The notes beneath the pieces were generated by a model. That model worked only from the letters and a program-made list of their open reading frames with translations, was not told the origin of the DNA and made no database searches. A program made the translations under genes and the position numbers. From Pseudomonadota bacterium (GTDB lineage: Bacteria > Pseudomonadota > Gammaproteobacteria > Burkholderiales > Ferrovaceae): a stretch of DNA of 13,138 nt. Shown here one piece after another: positions 1 through 7,041 of this stretch (the first letter of the stretch is position 1; each line of letters starts with the position of its first letter). The stretch lies in assembly GCA_021811005.1 (NCBI GenBank), contig JAJZPY010000060.1:1-13138 (forward strand), written 5' to 3'.

Positions 1-134
1 TGTTGTGCTGGCTTGCCCTCTATCGAGACAACAAACATCCGACCTCTAATGATTTGCCTTGGATTTCCTGGGTGGAAAGCACACAACAGCTGCTGTCGGA
101 ACTGACCAAAGAACACGAGACCCTTGTCGATTGA
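1..134 (+). CDS. C-terminal fragment of an unidentified protein
   Basis: An open frame enters from the left edge (first full codon at position 3) and ends at TGA 132-134, giving the last 43 residues of a protein. The visible part contains the segments WLALYRDN and LPWISWVEST and ends in an acidic, leucine-containing tail (QQLLSELTKEHETLVD) that looks helical. Codon use is natural, and AT-rich sequence begins right after the stop, as expected for a genuine gene end. I do not recognise the family. By position it could be another member of the polysaccharide locus, such as a glycosyltransferase or modifying enzyme, but nothing in 43 residues proves that. It is complete at its 3' end, and the insertion sequence lies 88 bp downstream, so it is not interrupted. 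Confidence 0.5.
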   Translation, partial: LCWLALYRDNKHPTSNDLPWISWVESTQQLLSELTKEHETLVD

Positions 135-213
135 TTCTTGTTTTATACTTGCGCAATAAGTCAATCAATCGTTTATGCGGTCATTTGTGATTAAATCCGA
201 TCCATTCTCCCTA

Positions 214-222
214 GAAATCAAC
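214..222. repeat. Left copy of 9-bp IS target site duplication
   Basis: The sequence GAAATCAAC directly abuts the left terminal inverted repeat and is repeated exactly at 1302-1310, directly after the right terminal repeat. A 9-bp duplication is what the IS903 group of the IS5 family makes. It shows that the element transposed as the unit 223-1301. Confidence 0.9.
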
Positions 223-244
223 GGCGTTGTTGCATAAATCGCTG
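223..244 (+). repeat. IS left terminal inverted repeat (IRL)
   Basis: A 22-bp sequence starting GGCGTTGTTG; its reverse complement matches 1280-1301 at all 22 positions. It immediately follows the 9-bp target duplication. Confidence 0.92.
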
Positions 245-268
245 CACTAGCAGTTGTACGCTTGCAGA

Positions 269-1195
269 ATGAGTCTGTCTCGCAAGTCCCGCTACCGCAC
301 CACCAACTGGAAACAGTACAACGCTGCCCTGAAGGCTCGCGGCTCTCTGTCAATTTGGCTGGACAAGCGCATGGCCTGGTTTGCCGCTGCCAGCGGCAAA
401 CGCGGGAGAAGCCCGAAGTTCTCGGATGCTGCCATTCAGTTTTGCTTGACACTCAAGAACCTGTTCGGCCTAGCGCTCAGGCAAACCACAGGCTTGGTGG
501 AGTCGGTGCTGCAGTTGTGCGGCCTTGCCTGGTCAGCTCCAGACTTCAGCACGCTGTGCAGGCGTCAGCGAGATTTGGATGTCCAGATTCCGTACTCTCG
601 CAGCAAAGCAGGCTTGCACCTGCTGGTTGATTCAACAGGCATCAAGTTTCTGGGTGAAGGTGAGTGGAAGTGCAAAAAGCACGGCGCTGAATATCGCCGC
701 CAGTGGCGCAAGCTGCACATAGGCATTGATGCCGACTCCTTGCAAATTCGAGCCATCTGCGTGACAAGCAATAACGTCAGTGATGCTTCGGTGCTATCAG
801 ACTTACTGGCGCAGTTGCCACTAGATGACGCACTCAAGAGTCTTACTGGCGATGGCGCTTACGACACCCAGCCTGCCTACGAAGCGATCGTCAGGCATGG
901 CGCCATTCCGATCATTCCTCCTCGCAAGAATGCTCGAATCCGCAAGGGGGCTGTGTTTGGGTATCGCAATGCAGCCATTGCTGCGTGCAGGCGTCTGGGC
1001 CGCAGTATCTGGAAGCGCTGGATTGGCTACCACCGGCGAAGCTTGGTGGAAACCAAGATGAACTGCATCAAGCGGCTGGGTGAGCGAGTGATGTCTCGCA
1101 CGTTTGAGCGCCAAGTCAACGAGCTACACATCCGAGCAGCCATATTAAACCGATTCACTGAGCTGGGCCGTCCTCAGACGGCAGCCGTGGCATAG
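269..1195 (+). CDS. IS5-family (IS903-group) DDE transposase
   Basis: This 308-residue transposase catalyses cut-and-paste movement of the surrounding element. The DDE catalytic triad is visible: the first Asp at about residue 121 (LLVDSTG), the second at about 195 (LTGDGAYD) and Glu at about 261. The C-terminal signature Y-x2-R-x3-E-x6-K is met exactly (Tyr254, Arg257, Glu261, Lys268), as is typical of the IS5 family. The basic N-terminus (SRKSRYRTTNWKQY) fits terminal-repeat DNA binding. I chose ATG at 269 (MSLSRKS) because the family usually starts near this motif; an in-frame TTG at 254 would add five residues. Neither start has a clear ribosome binding site. The length is normal and the frame is intact, so the enzyme may be active. 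The stop codon lies in the loop of a strong hairpin. Confidence 0.95.
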   Translation: MSLSRKSRYRTTNWKQYNAALKARGSLSIWLDKRMAWFAAASGKRGRSPKFSDAAIQFCLTLKNLFGLALRQTTGLVESVLQLCGLAWSAPDFSTLCRRQRDLDVQIPYSRSKAGLHLLVDSTGIKFLGEGEWKCKKHGAEYRRQWRKLHIGIDADSLQIRAICVTSNNVSDASVLSDLLAQLPLDDALKSLTGDGAYDTQPAYEAIVRHGAIPIIPPRKNARIRKGAVFGYRNAAIAACRRLGRSIWKRWIGYHRRSLVETKMNCIKRLGERVMSRTFERQVNELHIRAAILNRFTELGRPQTAAVA

Positions 1196-1204
1196 CCACG
1201 GCTG
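1182..1204. terminator. Hairpin over the transposase stop codon
   Basis: CAGCCGTGG and CCACGGCTG form a perfect 9-bp stem around a 5-nt loop that contains the TAG stop (1193-1195). A second 6-bp stem, GCCGTC/GACGGC (1167-1182), lies next to it. No run of T follows, so this is not a canonical intrinsic terminator. It may limit read-through or restrain transposase translation. Confidence 0.4.
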
Positions 1205-1230
1205 GGGTTAGGGGGAGATCGCCTCAAACC

Positions 1231-1249
1231 GAATTTATGCAACAACGCC
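1231..1249 (-). repeat. Internal copy of the IS right terminal repeat
   Basis: Read on the minus strand from 1249, this matches the first 17 bases of the terminal repeat (GGCGTTGTTGCATAAAT) and then diverges. It lies 52 bp inside the outer right end and has no matching target duplication beside it. Confidence 0.85.
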
Positions 1250-1279
1250 GCTCATACCTTGAGCCTACGGCCTTTGGCA

Positions 1280-1301
1280 CAGCGATTTATGCAACAACGC
1301 C
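1280..1301 (-). repeat. IS right terminal inverted repeat (IRR)
   Basis: This is the exact reverse complement of 223-244 over 22 bp, followed directly by the right copy of the 9-bp target duplication. It is therefore the end used in the last transposition. Confidence 0.92.
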
Positions 1302-1310
1302 GAAATCAAC
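1302..1310. repeat. Right copy of 9-bp IS target site duplication
   Basis: GAAATCAAC, identical to 214-222, follows directly after the right terminal repeat. Confidence 0.9.
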
Positions 1311-1335
1311 TCCACGAGTTCCGTCGCAAACAACC

Positions 1336-1360
1336 ATCTCCTCATTTCTATTGAGGAGAT
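1336..1360. promoter_or_regulatory. Leader hairpin upstream of gmd
   Basis: ATCTCCTCA and TGAGGAGAT form a perfect 9-bp stem with a 7-nt loop (TTTCTAT), 69 bp before the gmd start. No T-run follows, so it does not look like an intrinsic terminator. It could be an mRNA-stabilising or regulatory structure at the 5' end of the operon, or an operator palindrome. The role is inferred; the pairing is seen directly. Confidence 0.4.
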
Positions 1361-1429
1361 CAATTGCCCAGTTTCCATCAGGATAATCATTCGATAAAGC
1401 CCATTTTCATTCGACCAAGAAAGAAGTCA

Positions 1430-2470
1430 ATGTCCAATAAAATCTCACTCCTCACAGGAATCACCGGCCAAGACGGCGCCTATCTGGCGCAATCGCTGCT
1501 TGACAAGGGCTACAAGGTTTATGGAACCTACCGTCGCACCAGCTCCGTCAATTTCTGGCGCATTGAAGAACTGGGCATCCAGAACCATCCCAACCTGCAT
1601 CTGGTTGAATACGACCTGACCGATCTGGGCTCCAGCATTGCGCTGGTGCAGAAGGTCCAGCCGGATGAGATCTACAACCTCGCGGCGCAGAGCTTTGTGG
1701 GTGTGTCGTTCGATCAGCCCAGCACCACGGCGCAAATCACCGGCATCGGTGCCCTGAACCTGCTGGAGGCCATTCGGCTGGTCAATCCCAAGATCCGCTT
1801 CTACCAGGCCAGCACCTCCGAGATGTTCGGCAAGGTGCAGGCCATTCCCCAGGTGGAAGACACCCCGTTCTACCCCCGCAGCCCCTATGGCGTGGCCAAG
1901 CTCTACGCGCACTGGATGACGGTGAACTACCGCGAGAGCTACGACATCTTTGGTTGCAGTGGCATCCTGTTCAACCACGAAAGCCCGCTGCGCGGCCGCG
2001 AGTTCGTCACCCGCAAGATCACCGACAGCGTGGCCAAGATCAAGCTGGGCCAGCTGGACTGCATGGAACTGGGCAACCTGGACGCCAAGCGCGACTGGGG
2101 CTTTGCCAAGGAATACGTGGAAGGCATGTGGCGCATGCTGCAGGTGGAGACGCCCGAAACCTATGTGCTGGCCACCAACCGCACCGAGACCGTTCGGGAC
2201 TTTGTCCGCATGGCCTTCAAGGGCGCCGGCATTGCCGTGGATTTCAAAGGCCAGGCCGAGAACGAGACGGCGGTGGACACCGCCACCGGCAAGACAGTGA
2301 TGCGCATCAACCCCAAGTTCTACCGGCCGGCCGAGGTGGAGCTGCTGATCGGCAACCCGGCCAAGGCCAAAGAGAAGTTGGGCTGGGAACCCACCACCAC
2401 GTTGGAACAGCTTTGCCAGATGATGGTGGAGGCCGACCTGCGCCGTAACCAGGCCGGGTTCTCGTTCTGA
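1430..2470 (+). CDS. gmd: GDP-mannose 4,6-dehydratase
   Basis: This 346-residue cytoplasmic SDR enzyme converts GDP-D-mannose to GDP-4-keto-6-deoxy-D-mannose with bound NADP, the first step to GDP-D-rhamnose, GDP-L-fucose or GDP-6-deoxytalose. The N-terminal Rossmann motif TGITGQDGAYLA (residues 9-20) is characteristic of Gmd, as is YRRTS at 34-38. Catalytic residues visible are Thr129 and Glu131 (STSEMFG), Tyr153 and Lys157 (SPYGVAK). The segment FNHESPLRGREFVTRK (181-196) is also typical of Gmd. The ATG at 1430 is preceded by an AAGAAAG ribosome binding site; an upstream TTG at 1364 would add 22 residues that are not Gmd-like. It is the first gene of the operon, and its stop overlaps the next start by one base. 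The length is within the bacterial range. Confidence 0.97.
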   Translation: MSNKISLLTGITGQDGAYLAQSLLDKGYKVYGTYRRTSSVNFWRIEELGIQNHPNLHLVEYDLTDLGSSIALVQKVQPDEIYNLAAQSFVGVSFDQPSTTAQITGIGALNLLEAIRLVNPKIRFYQASTSEMFGKVQAIPQVEDTPFYPRSPYGVAKLYAHWMTVNYRESYDIFGCSGILFNHESPLRGREFVTRKITDSVAKIKLGQLDCMELGNLDAKRDWGFAKEYVEGMWRMLQVETPETYVLATNRTETVRDFVRMAFKGAGIAVDFKGQAENETAVDTATGKTVMRINPKFYRPAEVELLIGNPAKAKEKLGWEPTTTLEQLCQMMVEADLRRNQAGFSF

Positions 2471-3336
2471 TGAAGATCCTGCTGACCGGCGCCTCGGGAT
2501 TCACGGGCCAGTACTTCGAGCGGGCAGCGGCAGCGGCTGGCCACGAGGTCGTGGCTTTGCACGCCAACCTGTCCGATTCGACAAGCCTGAACGCCGAGGT
2601 GGCGAAGCTCGCACCGCAGGCTGCGGTGCACCTGGGAGCCATCAGCTTTGTGGGTCTTGCGGATGACGGCGCTTTCTACGCAGTCAACACGGTAGGCACC
2701 ACGAACCTGTTGCAAGCCCTGGCCCGGCTGCCTGAGCAGCCTCACAAGGTACTGCTCGCCAGCAGCGCCAATGTGTACGGCAACTGCGACATGTCGCCCA
2801 TCAGCGAGGTAAAAGCCCCCGCTCCGGTGAATCACTACGCCATGAGCAAGTTGGCCATGGAGCACATGGCCCGCACGTTCGCCGACCGGCTTCCCATCGT
2901 GATCACCCGCCCGTTCAATTACACCGGGCCTGGGCAGGCGTTGAACTTCGTCATTCCCAAGCTGGTGAGTCACTACGCCCGCCGTGCTGCCACGGTGGAA
3001 CTGGGCAACATCCATGTGGAACGCGAGTTCAACGATGTGCGCATGGTGTGCGATGCCTACCTGACCTTGTTGGCGCATGGCCAGGCCGGTGAGGTGTTCA
3101 ATGTGTGCAGCGGCCAGCCCTACACCCTGCAGACGGTGATGGACACGCTGGCCGATCTGACCGGGCACGCGCTGCAGGCACAGGTCAATCCGGCCTTTGT
3201 GCGGGCCAACGAGGTCCAGCGCTTGTGTGGCGACCCGAGCAAGTTGCACACGCTGTGCCAACAGGCCGGGGTGCAACTCCAGCAGCCCAGCCTGCGCGAC
3301 ATGCTGGGCTGGATGCTGTCAGAGGCCATTCCGTGA
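2470..3336 (+). CDS. rmd: GDP-4-keto-6-deoxy-D-mannose reductase (Rmd-like)
   Basis: This 288-residue extended SDR probably reduces the Gmd product at C4 to GDP-D-rhamnose. It has the nucleotide-binding motif TGASGFTG (residues 6-13), the Ser of SSANVYG (Ser99) and the catalytic pair Tyr123/Lys127 (YAMSK). It carries the segments RPFNYTGPGQ (147-156) and VFNVCSGQ, which recall P. aeruginosa Rmd (RPFNHIGPGQ, VYNVCSGQ). The ATG overlaps the gmd stop (TGATG), so the two are translationally coupled and likely act in sequence. The alternative product, GDP-6-deoxy-D-talose, comes from close relatives (Tld) and cannot be excluded by sequence reading. A GDP-L-fucose synthase (Fcl) is less likely, because the resemblance is to Rmd. 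Confidence 0.85.
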   Translation: MKILLTGASGFTGQYFERAAAAAGHEVVALHANLSDSTSLNAEVAKLAPQAAVHLGAISFVGLADDGAFYAVNTVGTTNLLQALARLPEQPHKVLLASSANVYGNCDMSPISEVKAPAPVNHYAMSKLAMEHMARTFADRLPIVITRPFNYTGPGQALNFVIPKLVSHYARRAATVELGNIHVEREFNDVRMVCDAYLTLLAHGQAGEVFNVCSGQPYTLQTVMDTLADLTGHALQAQVNPAFVRANEVQRLCGDPSKLHTLCQQAGVQLQQPSLRDMLGWMLSEAIP

Positions 3337-4487
3337 AGGTTGTCCTGTCGGTCGATCCGGTCAAGTTCCCGCTGACGGGCATTGGCCGCTACACCTACGA
3401 GCTGGGCAGGAGCTTGCGTGCAGAGCTGGGTGATGGGCTGCGGTTCCTACGCGGCTACCGCATCACCACCGAACTGCCCCAGGCCTCCGACGACCGCCCG
3501 ATGGCCGGCACACCCGCCTGGAAACGCATGGCCCAGCGGAACGCCCTGGTGGTGGGGGCTTTCAGGCGCCTCAATCCATGGCTGAAGGCCAGGGCCCTCA
3601 AGGGTCTGGAAGACCACATCTTCCACGGCCCCAACTACTACCTGCCCCCGTTCGGTGGCCGCAGTGTGGTCACCATCCACGACCTTTCCCACTATGTGTG
3701 GACGCAAGGCCACCCGCCCGAACGGATGCGCTACATGCAGGCCGAGATGGAGCTGTCGTTGACCCGGGCGTCGGCGCTGATCACCGACACCGAATACACC
3801 CGCCAGGAAGTGGCCCGCTACTTTGGCTGGCCGCTGGACAAGATCCATGCGGTGCACCTGGCCAGCGGGCCCGAGTTTGTACCCCGGTCTGCCGAAGAAT
3901 TGGCCCCGCCGCTGGCAGCAAAGGGTCTGGTGCCGGGCGGCTACACACTCTTCACCGGAACGGTGGAGCCACGCAAGAACATCGGCACGCTGCTCGATGC
4001 TTACGGCCGGCTGCCTGCCTCCCTGCGCAGCGCCTGCCCGCTGGTCGTCTGCGGCTACCGGGGTTGGCAGAGCGATGCGCTGCACCGGCGCCTGGAACAG
4101 GCCCAGGCGCAGGGCTGGGTGAAGTACCTGGGCTTTGTGCCGAACGAGACGTTGCCTCTGCTGATGGCAGGCGCACGGCTGTTCGCCTATCCCTCACATT
4201 ACGAGGGCTTCGGCCTGCCGGTGTTGGAGGCCATGGCCAGCGGCGTGCCGGTGGTCTGCTCCAACGCCACCACCCTGCCGGAGGTGTCCGGCGGTGCTGC
4301 GGCCATGCACGATCCGAACGATGTCGACTTGCTGCTGGGCCATCTGCAACGGGGCCTGGAGGACGACGCCTGGCGACACCAGGCCCGGGAGCAGGGCCTG
4401 GTGCAGGCCAGCCGGTTTTCCTGGGAACGGTGTGCACATGAAACCATGGCCGTGTACCAGGCCGTTGCCAACGGTGCATCGGCATGA
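3333..4487 (+). CDS. GT4-family glycosyltransferase (candidate rhamnosyl/mannosyltransferase)
   Basis: This 384-residue GT-B fold, retaining glycosyltransferase of family GT4 probably adds D-rhamnose or mannose to the lipid-linked chain on the cytoplasmic face. The N-terminal acceptor domain has a glycine-containing loop (PLTGIGRYTYEL, 13-24) and TIHDLSH at 114-120. The C-terminal donor domain begins near GTVEPRKN (209-216). The conserved E-x7-E motif is Glu291 and Glu299 in EGFGLPVLEA. I chose the GTG at 3333, which overlaps the previous stop in a GTGA junction. The frame is open upstream to 3105, but that part is antisense-like shadow of rmd. By position and class it could play the WbpY/WbdB role in a D-rhamnan pathway. 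The linkage and donor are inferred, not shown. Confidence 0.9.
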   Translation: MKVVLSVDPVKFPLTGIGRYTYELGRSLRAELGDGLRFLRGYRITTELPQASDDRPMAGTPAWKRMAQRNALVVGAFRRLNPWLKARALKGLEDHIFHGPNYYLPPFGGRSVVTIHDLSHYVWTQGHPPERMRYMQAEMELSLTRASALITDTEYTRQEVARYFGWPLDKIHAVHLASGPEFVPRSAEELAPPLAAKGLVPGGYTLFTGTVEPRKNIGTLLDAYGRLPASLRSACPLVVCGYRGWQSDALHRRLEQAQAQGWVKYLGFVPNETLPLLMAGARLFAYPSHYEGFGLPVLEAMASGVPVVCSNATTLPEVSGGAAAMHDPNDVDLLLGHLQRGLEDDAWRHQAREQGLVQASRFSWERCAHETMAVYQAVANGASA

Positions 4488-5614
4488 AGGTTCTGCACGT
4501 CTACCGCACCTATTTCCCCGACCCCCCAGGCGGCCTGCAGGAAGCCATCCGGCAGATCTGCGTCAGCACCCAGGCCATGGGGGTCGAGAACACCATCTTC
4601 ACCCTCTCGCCGCAGCCGGATCCCCCAGTGATCGACCGGCCGGAGGCGCGGGTGGTGCGATGCCGCTCCTGGGCCGCTCCAGCGTCCTGCGATCTGGGCA
4701 GCCTGGACGCCTTTCGCACCTTTCGCGAGCTGGCCCGGCAGGCCGATGTGATCCATTACCTGTTCCCCTGGCCATTCGCCGATGTGCTGCGGCTGGCAGC
4801 CCCCAGGCACAAGCCCTCGGTGCTGACCTACATCTCCGACATCGTGCGGCAGCGCTGGCTGGGCGCGGTGTACGGGCCGCTGATGTGGCACACCCTGCGC
4901 CATATGGACGCCATCGTTTCGAATGCTCCGGCTTATGCAGCAGGCAGCCCGGTGCTTTCTGATCCATCCATAAAAGCACGGGTCCGGCAGATTCCGCTGG
5001 GCATAGATGAGTCGTCTTGTGCCGTGGCACCGGACGAAGCGGTGTTTGCAAAGCTGGGCATCAAGCCCGCCGAGCCCTTTGTGCTTTTCGTTGGTGTGTT
5101 GCGCTATTACAAAGGGCTGCATGTGCTGCTCAATGCCTGCCGCCATGTGGCTGGTCGTGTTGTGGTGGCCGGTGCAGGGCCAGAGGCTTCGGCCTTGGAA
5201 AGCCAGGCTTCAGCGTTGAGCTTGAAGAATGTGGTGTTTGCCGGGCAGGTGACAGACAGCGAAAAAATGGCCCTGTTGAATGCGTGCCGGTGTTTGGTGC
5301 TGCCTTCGCACCTGCGTTCAGAGGCCTACGGCATGGTGCTGGTGGAAGCGAGCATGATGGGCAAGCCCACGGTGAGCTGTGAAATTGGCACCGGCACCTC
5401 TTTCGTCAACCTGCACGGGGAAACAGGCTTTGTGGTGGCTCCCGAATCACCAGAGGCCCTTGCACACGCCATGAATGCCCTGCTGGGCGACGGGGCGTTG
5501 GCAGAAAAATTTGGCCATGCCGCCAGGCGGCGGTACGAAGCGCTGTTTTCTGGCCCCGCACTGGGCAGGGCGTATGCAAAGCTCTACCAGGATGTACTGA
5601 ATAAAAGACCATGA
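4484..5614 (+). CDS. GT4-family glycosyltransferase, WbpZ-like
   Basis: This 376-residue GT-B glycosyltransferase has an N-terminus (MKVLHVYRTYFPDPPGG) that recalls WbpZ, the alpha-1,3 D-rhamnosyltransferase of the P. aeruginosa common polysaccharide antigen. The donor-site segment GVLRYYKG lies at 204-211, GAGPE at 230-234, and the E-x7-E motif is Glu280/Glu288 (SEAYGMVLVEA). It should act on the cytoplasmic membrane face, transferring a GDP-linked sugar to the growing chain. It starts with ATG in an ATGA overlap with the previous gene. Codon choice becomes less GC-rich from about the middle of the gene onward. Family membership is secure; the WbpZ-like specificity is an inference from N-terminal resemblance and from the gmd/rmd neighbours. 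Confidence 0.9.
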   Translation: MKVLHVYRTYFPDPPGGLQEAIRQICVSTQAMGVENTIFTLSPQPDPPVIDRPEARVVRCRSWAAPASCDLGSLDAFRTFRELARQADVIHYLFPWPFADVLRLAAPRHKPSVLTYISDIVRQRWLGAVYGPLMWHTLRHMDAIVSNAPAYAAGSPVLSDPSIKARVRQIPLGIDESSCAVAPDEAVFAKLGIKPAEPFVLFVGVLRYYKGLHVLLNACRHVAGRVVVAGAGPEASALESQASALSLKNVVFAGQVTDSEKMALLNACRCLVLPSHLRSEAYGMVLVEASMMGKPTVSCEIGTGTSFVNLHGETGFVVAPESPEALAHAMNALLGDGALAEKFGHAARRRYEALFSGPALGRAYAKLYQDVLNKRP

Positions 5615-7041
5615 ACGAGTCATTCCTGATTGGGGAGCGTTTCCCCAAAGTGACCTTTGGCACCAGCGGTGTGCGTGCCCTGGTGGCCGACTTGAACACC
5701 GAAGCCGTTTTTGCCTATGTGTACGCATTCATGCAACAGATGCGTGTGGTTCACGCTGTGCGCGATGGGGCTGCGGTTGCCGTGGGCATGGATTTGCGCC
5801 CGAGCAGCCCCATCATCGCTGCCACGGTGTGTGGCGCGTTGCGGGCACTGGGTTACCGCGCAGAGTTTTTGGGGGCATTGCCTACGCCGGCCCTGGCATT
5901 GCGCTGCCTGACTGGTGGCATGCCCGGTGTCATGGTGACGGGCAGTCACATCCCGTTCGACCGTAACGGCATCAAGTTTTACAGCCCGGCAGGCGAAATT
6001 CTCAAGGCGGATGAACAAGCGATCGCGTCTTGTCCGATTCCAGCTGATGGGTTTGGGAAATTGCCCGCGATGCCGCTGCTCCCCGCCGTGGACGTGATGG
6101 CCGCAGAAGCCTATGTCCGTCGCTACGTCGATCACTTCGGGGCGCAATGCCTGGCCGGTCTGCGGGTTGGGCTGTACGAGCACAGCGCCGTAGGCCGGGA
6201 TCTCACCAAGTCTGTCCTGGTTCAAATTGGGGCCGAAGTCGTTTCCTTGGGCCGCAGCGACGATTTTGTACCTGTGGATACCGAGGCCGTTGGCGAGGAT
6301 GATCTGGCTCAAGCCCGTGGCTGGTGCGAGGCACATCGGCTGGATGCGGTGGTGTCCACCGATGGGGATGGAGATCGCCCCCTTTTGTTTGACGAAAACG
6401 GTGAGTTTGTGCGGGGTGATTTGCTCGGTTTGATATGCGCGCGTGAGTTGGGCATCCAGACGCTGGCTGTGCCAGTGAGCTGTAATACGGCCATCGAGCA
6501 ATGTGGCGCGTTTGTAAAGGTGTTGCGCACCCGGATTGGCTCGCCGTTCGTAATTGCGGCAATGAACGAACTGACTGCCCAGGGCAAAGGGCCGGTGGCA
6601 GGTTTTGAGGCCAATGGCGGCTTTTTGTTGGGTTCTGCTGTGCAGGGGTTGGCTGCGCTGCCCACCCGCGATGCGTTGCTGCCCATGGTTTCGTTATTGG
6701 CTGACGCTGTGGCGCGGCAAACACGAGTGTCTTTGCTGGTTGCGGCATTGCCGCAGCGCTTCACCCATAGCGACCGTTTGCAGGCATTTGCCGCCGAGCG
6801 TTCGCGTGAACTGTTGGCGCGGTTGACAGTAGAGCATGGCTTACAGTCGCGCATCGCTGGCAAGCACACCCCTCCAAAAGCTGTCGACACCACCGATGGG
6901 GTGCGTATGACCTTTGCCGATGGGGATATCGTGCATTTGCGTGCCTCGGGCAACGCGCCGGAGCTGCGTTGCTATGCCGAGTCGGCAACCTTGGACAAAG
7001 CAAAAGACCTTTGCCAACGGGCGTTGAGTCAGGTGCAATGA
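5611..7041 (+). CDS. Phosphomannomutase (alpha-D-phosphohexomutase family)
   Basis: This 476-residue cytoplasmic enzyme interconverts mannose-6-phosphate and mannose-1-phosphate, the step before GDP-mannose. All four family elements are visible in order: the N-terminal FGTSGVRA (16-23), the catalytic phosphoserine loop TGSHIPFDRNG with Ser112, the metal-binding DGDGD (251-255), the sugar-recognition loop GFEANGGF (331-338), and the C-terminal phosphate-binding loop RASGNAPE (444-451). The catalytic loop reads GSHIP rather than the common ASHNP, and the sugar loop lacks the common GExSGH form. I believe both are variants of a known subfamily, so neither signals inactivity. It could also act on glucose phosphates. 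ATGA overlaps couple it to both neighbours. Confidence 0.93.
   Translation: MNESFLIGERFPKVTFGTSGVRALVADLNTEAVFAYVYAFMQQMRVVHAVRDGAAVAVGMDLRPSSPIIAATVCGALRALGYRAEFLGALPTPALALRCLTGGMPGVMVTGSHIPFDRNGIKFYSPAGEILKADEQAIASCPIPADGFGKLPAMPLLPAVDVMAAEAYVRRYVDHFGAQCLAGLRVGLYEHSAVGRDLTKSVLVQIGAEVVSLGRSDDFVPVDTEAVGEDDLAQARGWCEAHRLDAVVSTDGDGDRPLLFDENGEFVRGDLLGLICARELGIQTLAVPVSCNTAIEQCGAFVKVLRTRIGSPFVIAAMNELTAQGKGPVAGFEANGGFLLGSAVQGLAALPTRDALLPMVSLLADAVARQTRVSLLVAALPQRFTHSDRLQAFAAERSRELLARLTVEHGLQSRIAGKHTPPKAVDTTDGVRMTFADGDIVHLRASGNAPELRCYAESATLDKAKDLCQRALSQVQ

Larger units (their letters stand above)
223..1301 (+). mobile_element. IS5-family insertion sequence, IS903 group, 1079 bp
   Basis: The element is bounded by perfect 22-bp inverted repeats (223-244 and 1280-1301) whose outer bases begin GGCGTTGTTGCATAAAT. 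This resembles the IS903-type terminus. Exact 9-bp direct repeats flank it (214-222 and 1302-1310). It carries one intact DDE transposase gene. It sits in intergenic DNA between the end of an upstream gene and gmd, so it may cut the polysaccharide operon off from upstream promoters or supply outward transcription. The perfect target duplication and intact open reading frame suggest a fairly recent insertion. An extra copy of the right end lies inside it at 1231-1249. Confidence 0.95.

Noticed and set aside
2320..3276. 318-residue minus-strand open frame within rmd
   Set aside because: Long antisense frames are common in GC-rich genes. The plus-strand frame has full SDR motifs, and this one has none.
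3105..3332. 76-residue upstream extension of the first glycosyltransferase
   Set aside because: It overlaps rmd in another frame and has a composition typical of shadow translation. The GTG at 3333 in the GTGA junction matches the pattern of the operon.
5620..6501. 293-residue minus-strand open frame within the phosphomannomutase gene
   Set aside because: It is antisense to a gene with all four phosphohexomutase motifs and shows no domain of its own.
5611..7041. Phosphomannomutase inactive because it has GSHIP instead of ASHNP and lacks GExSGH
   Set aside because: The phosphoserine, DGDGD metal site and C-terminal phosphate loop are all present. The variants look like those of a known subfamily rather than decay.
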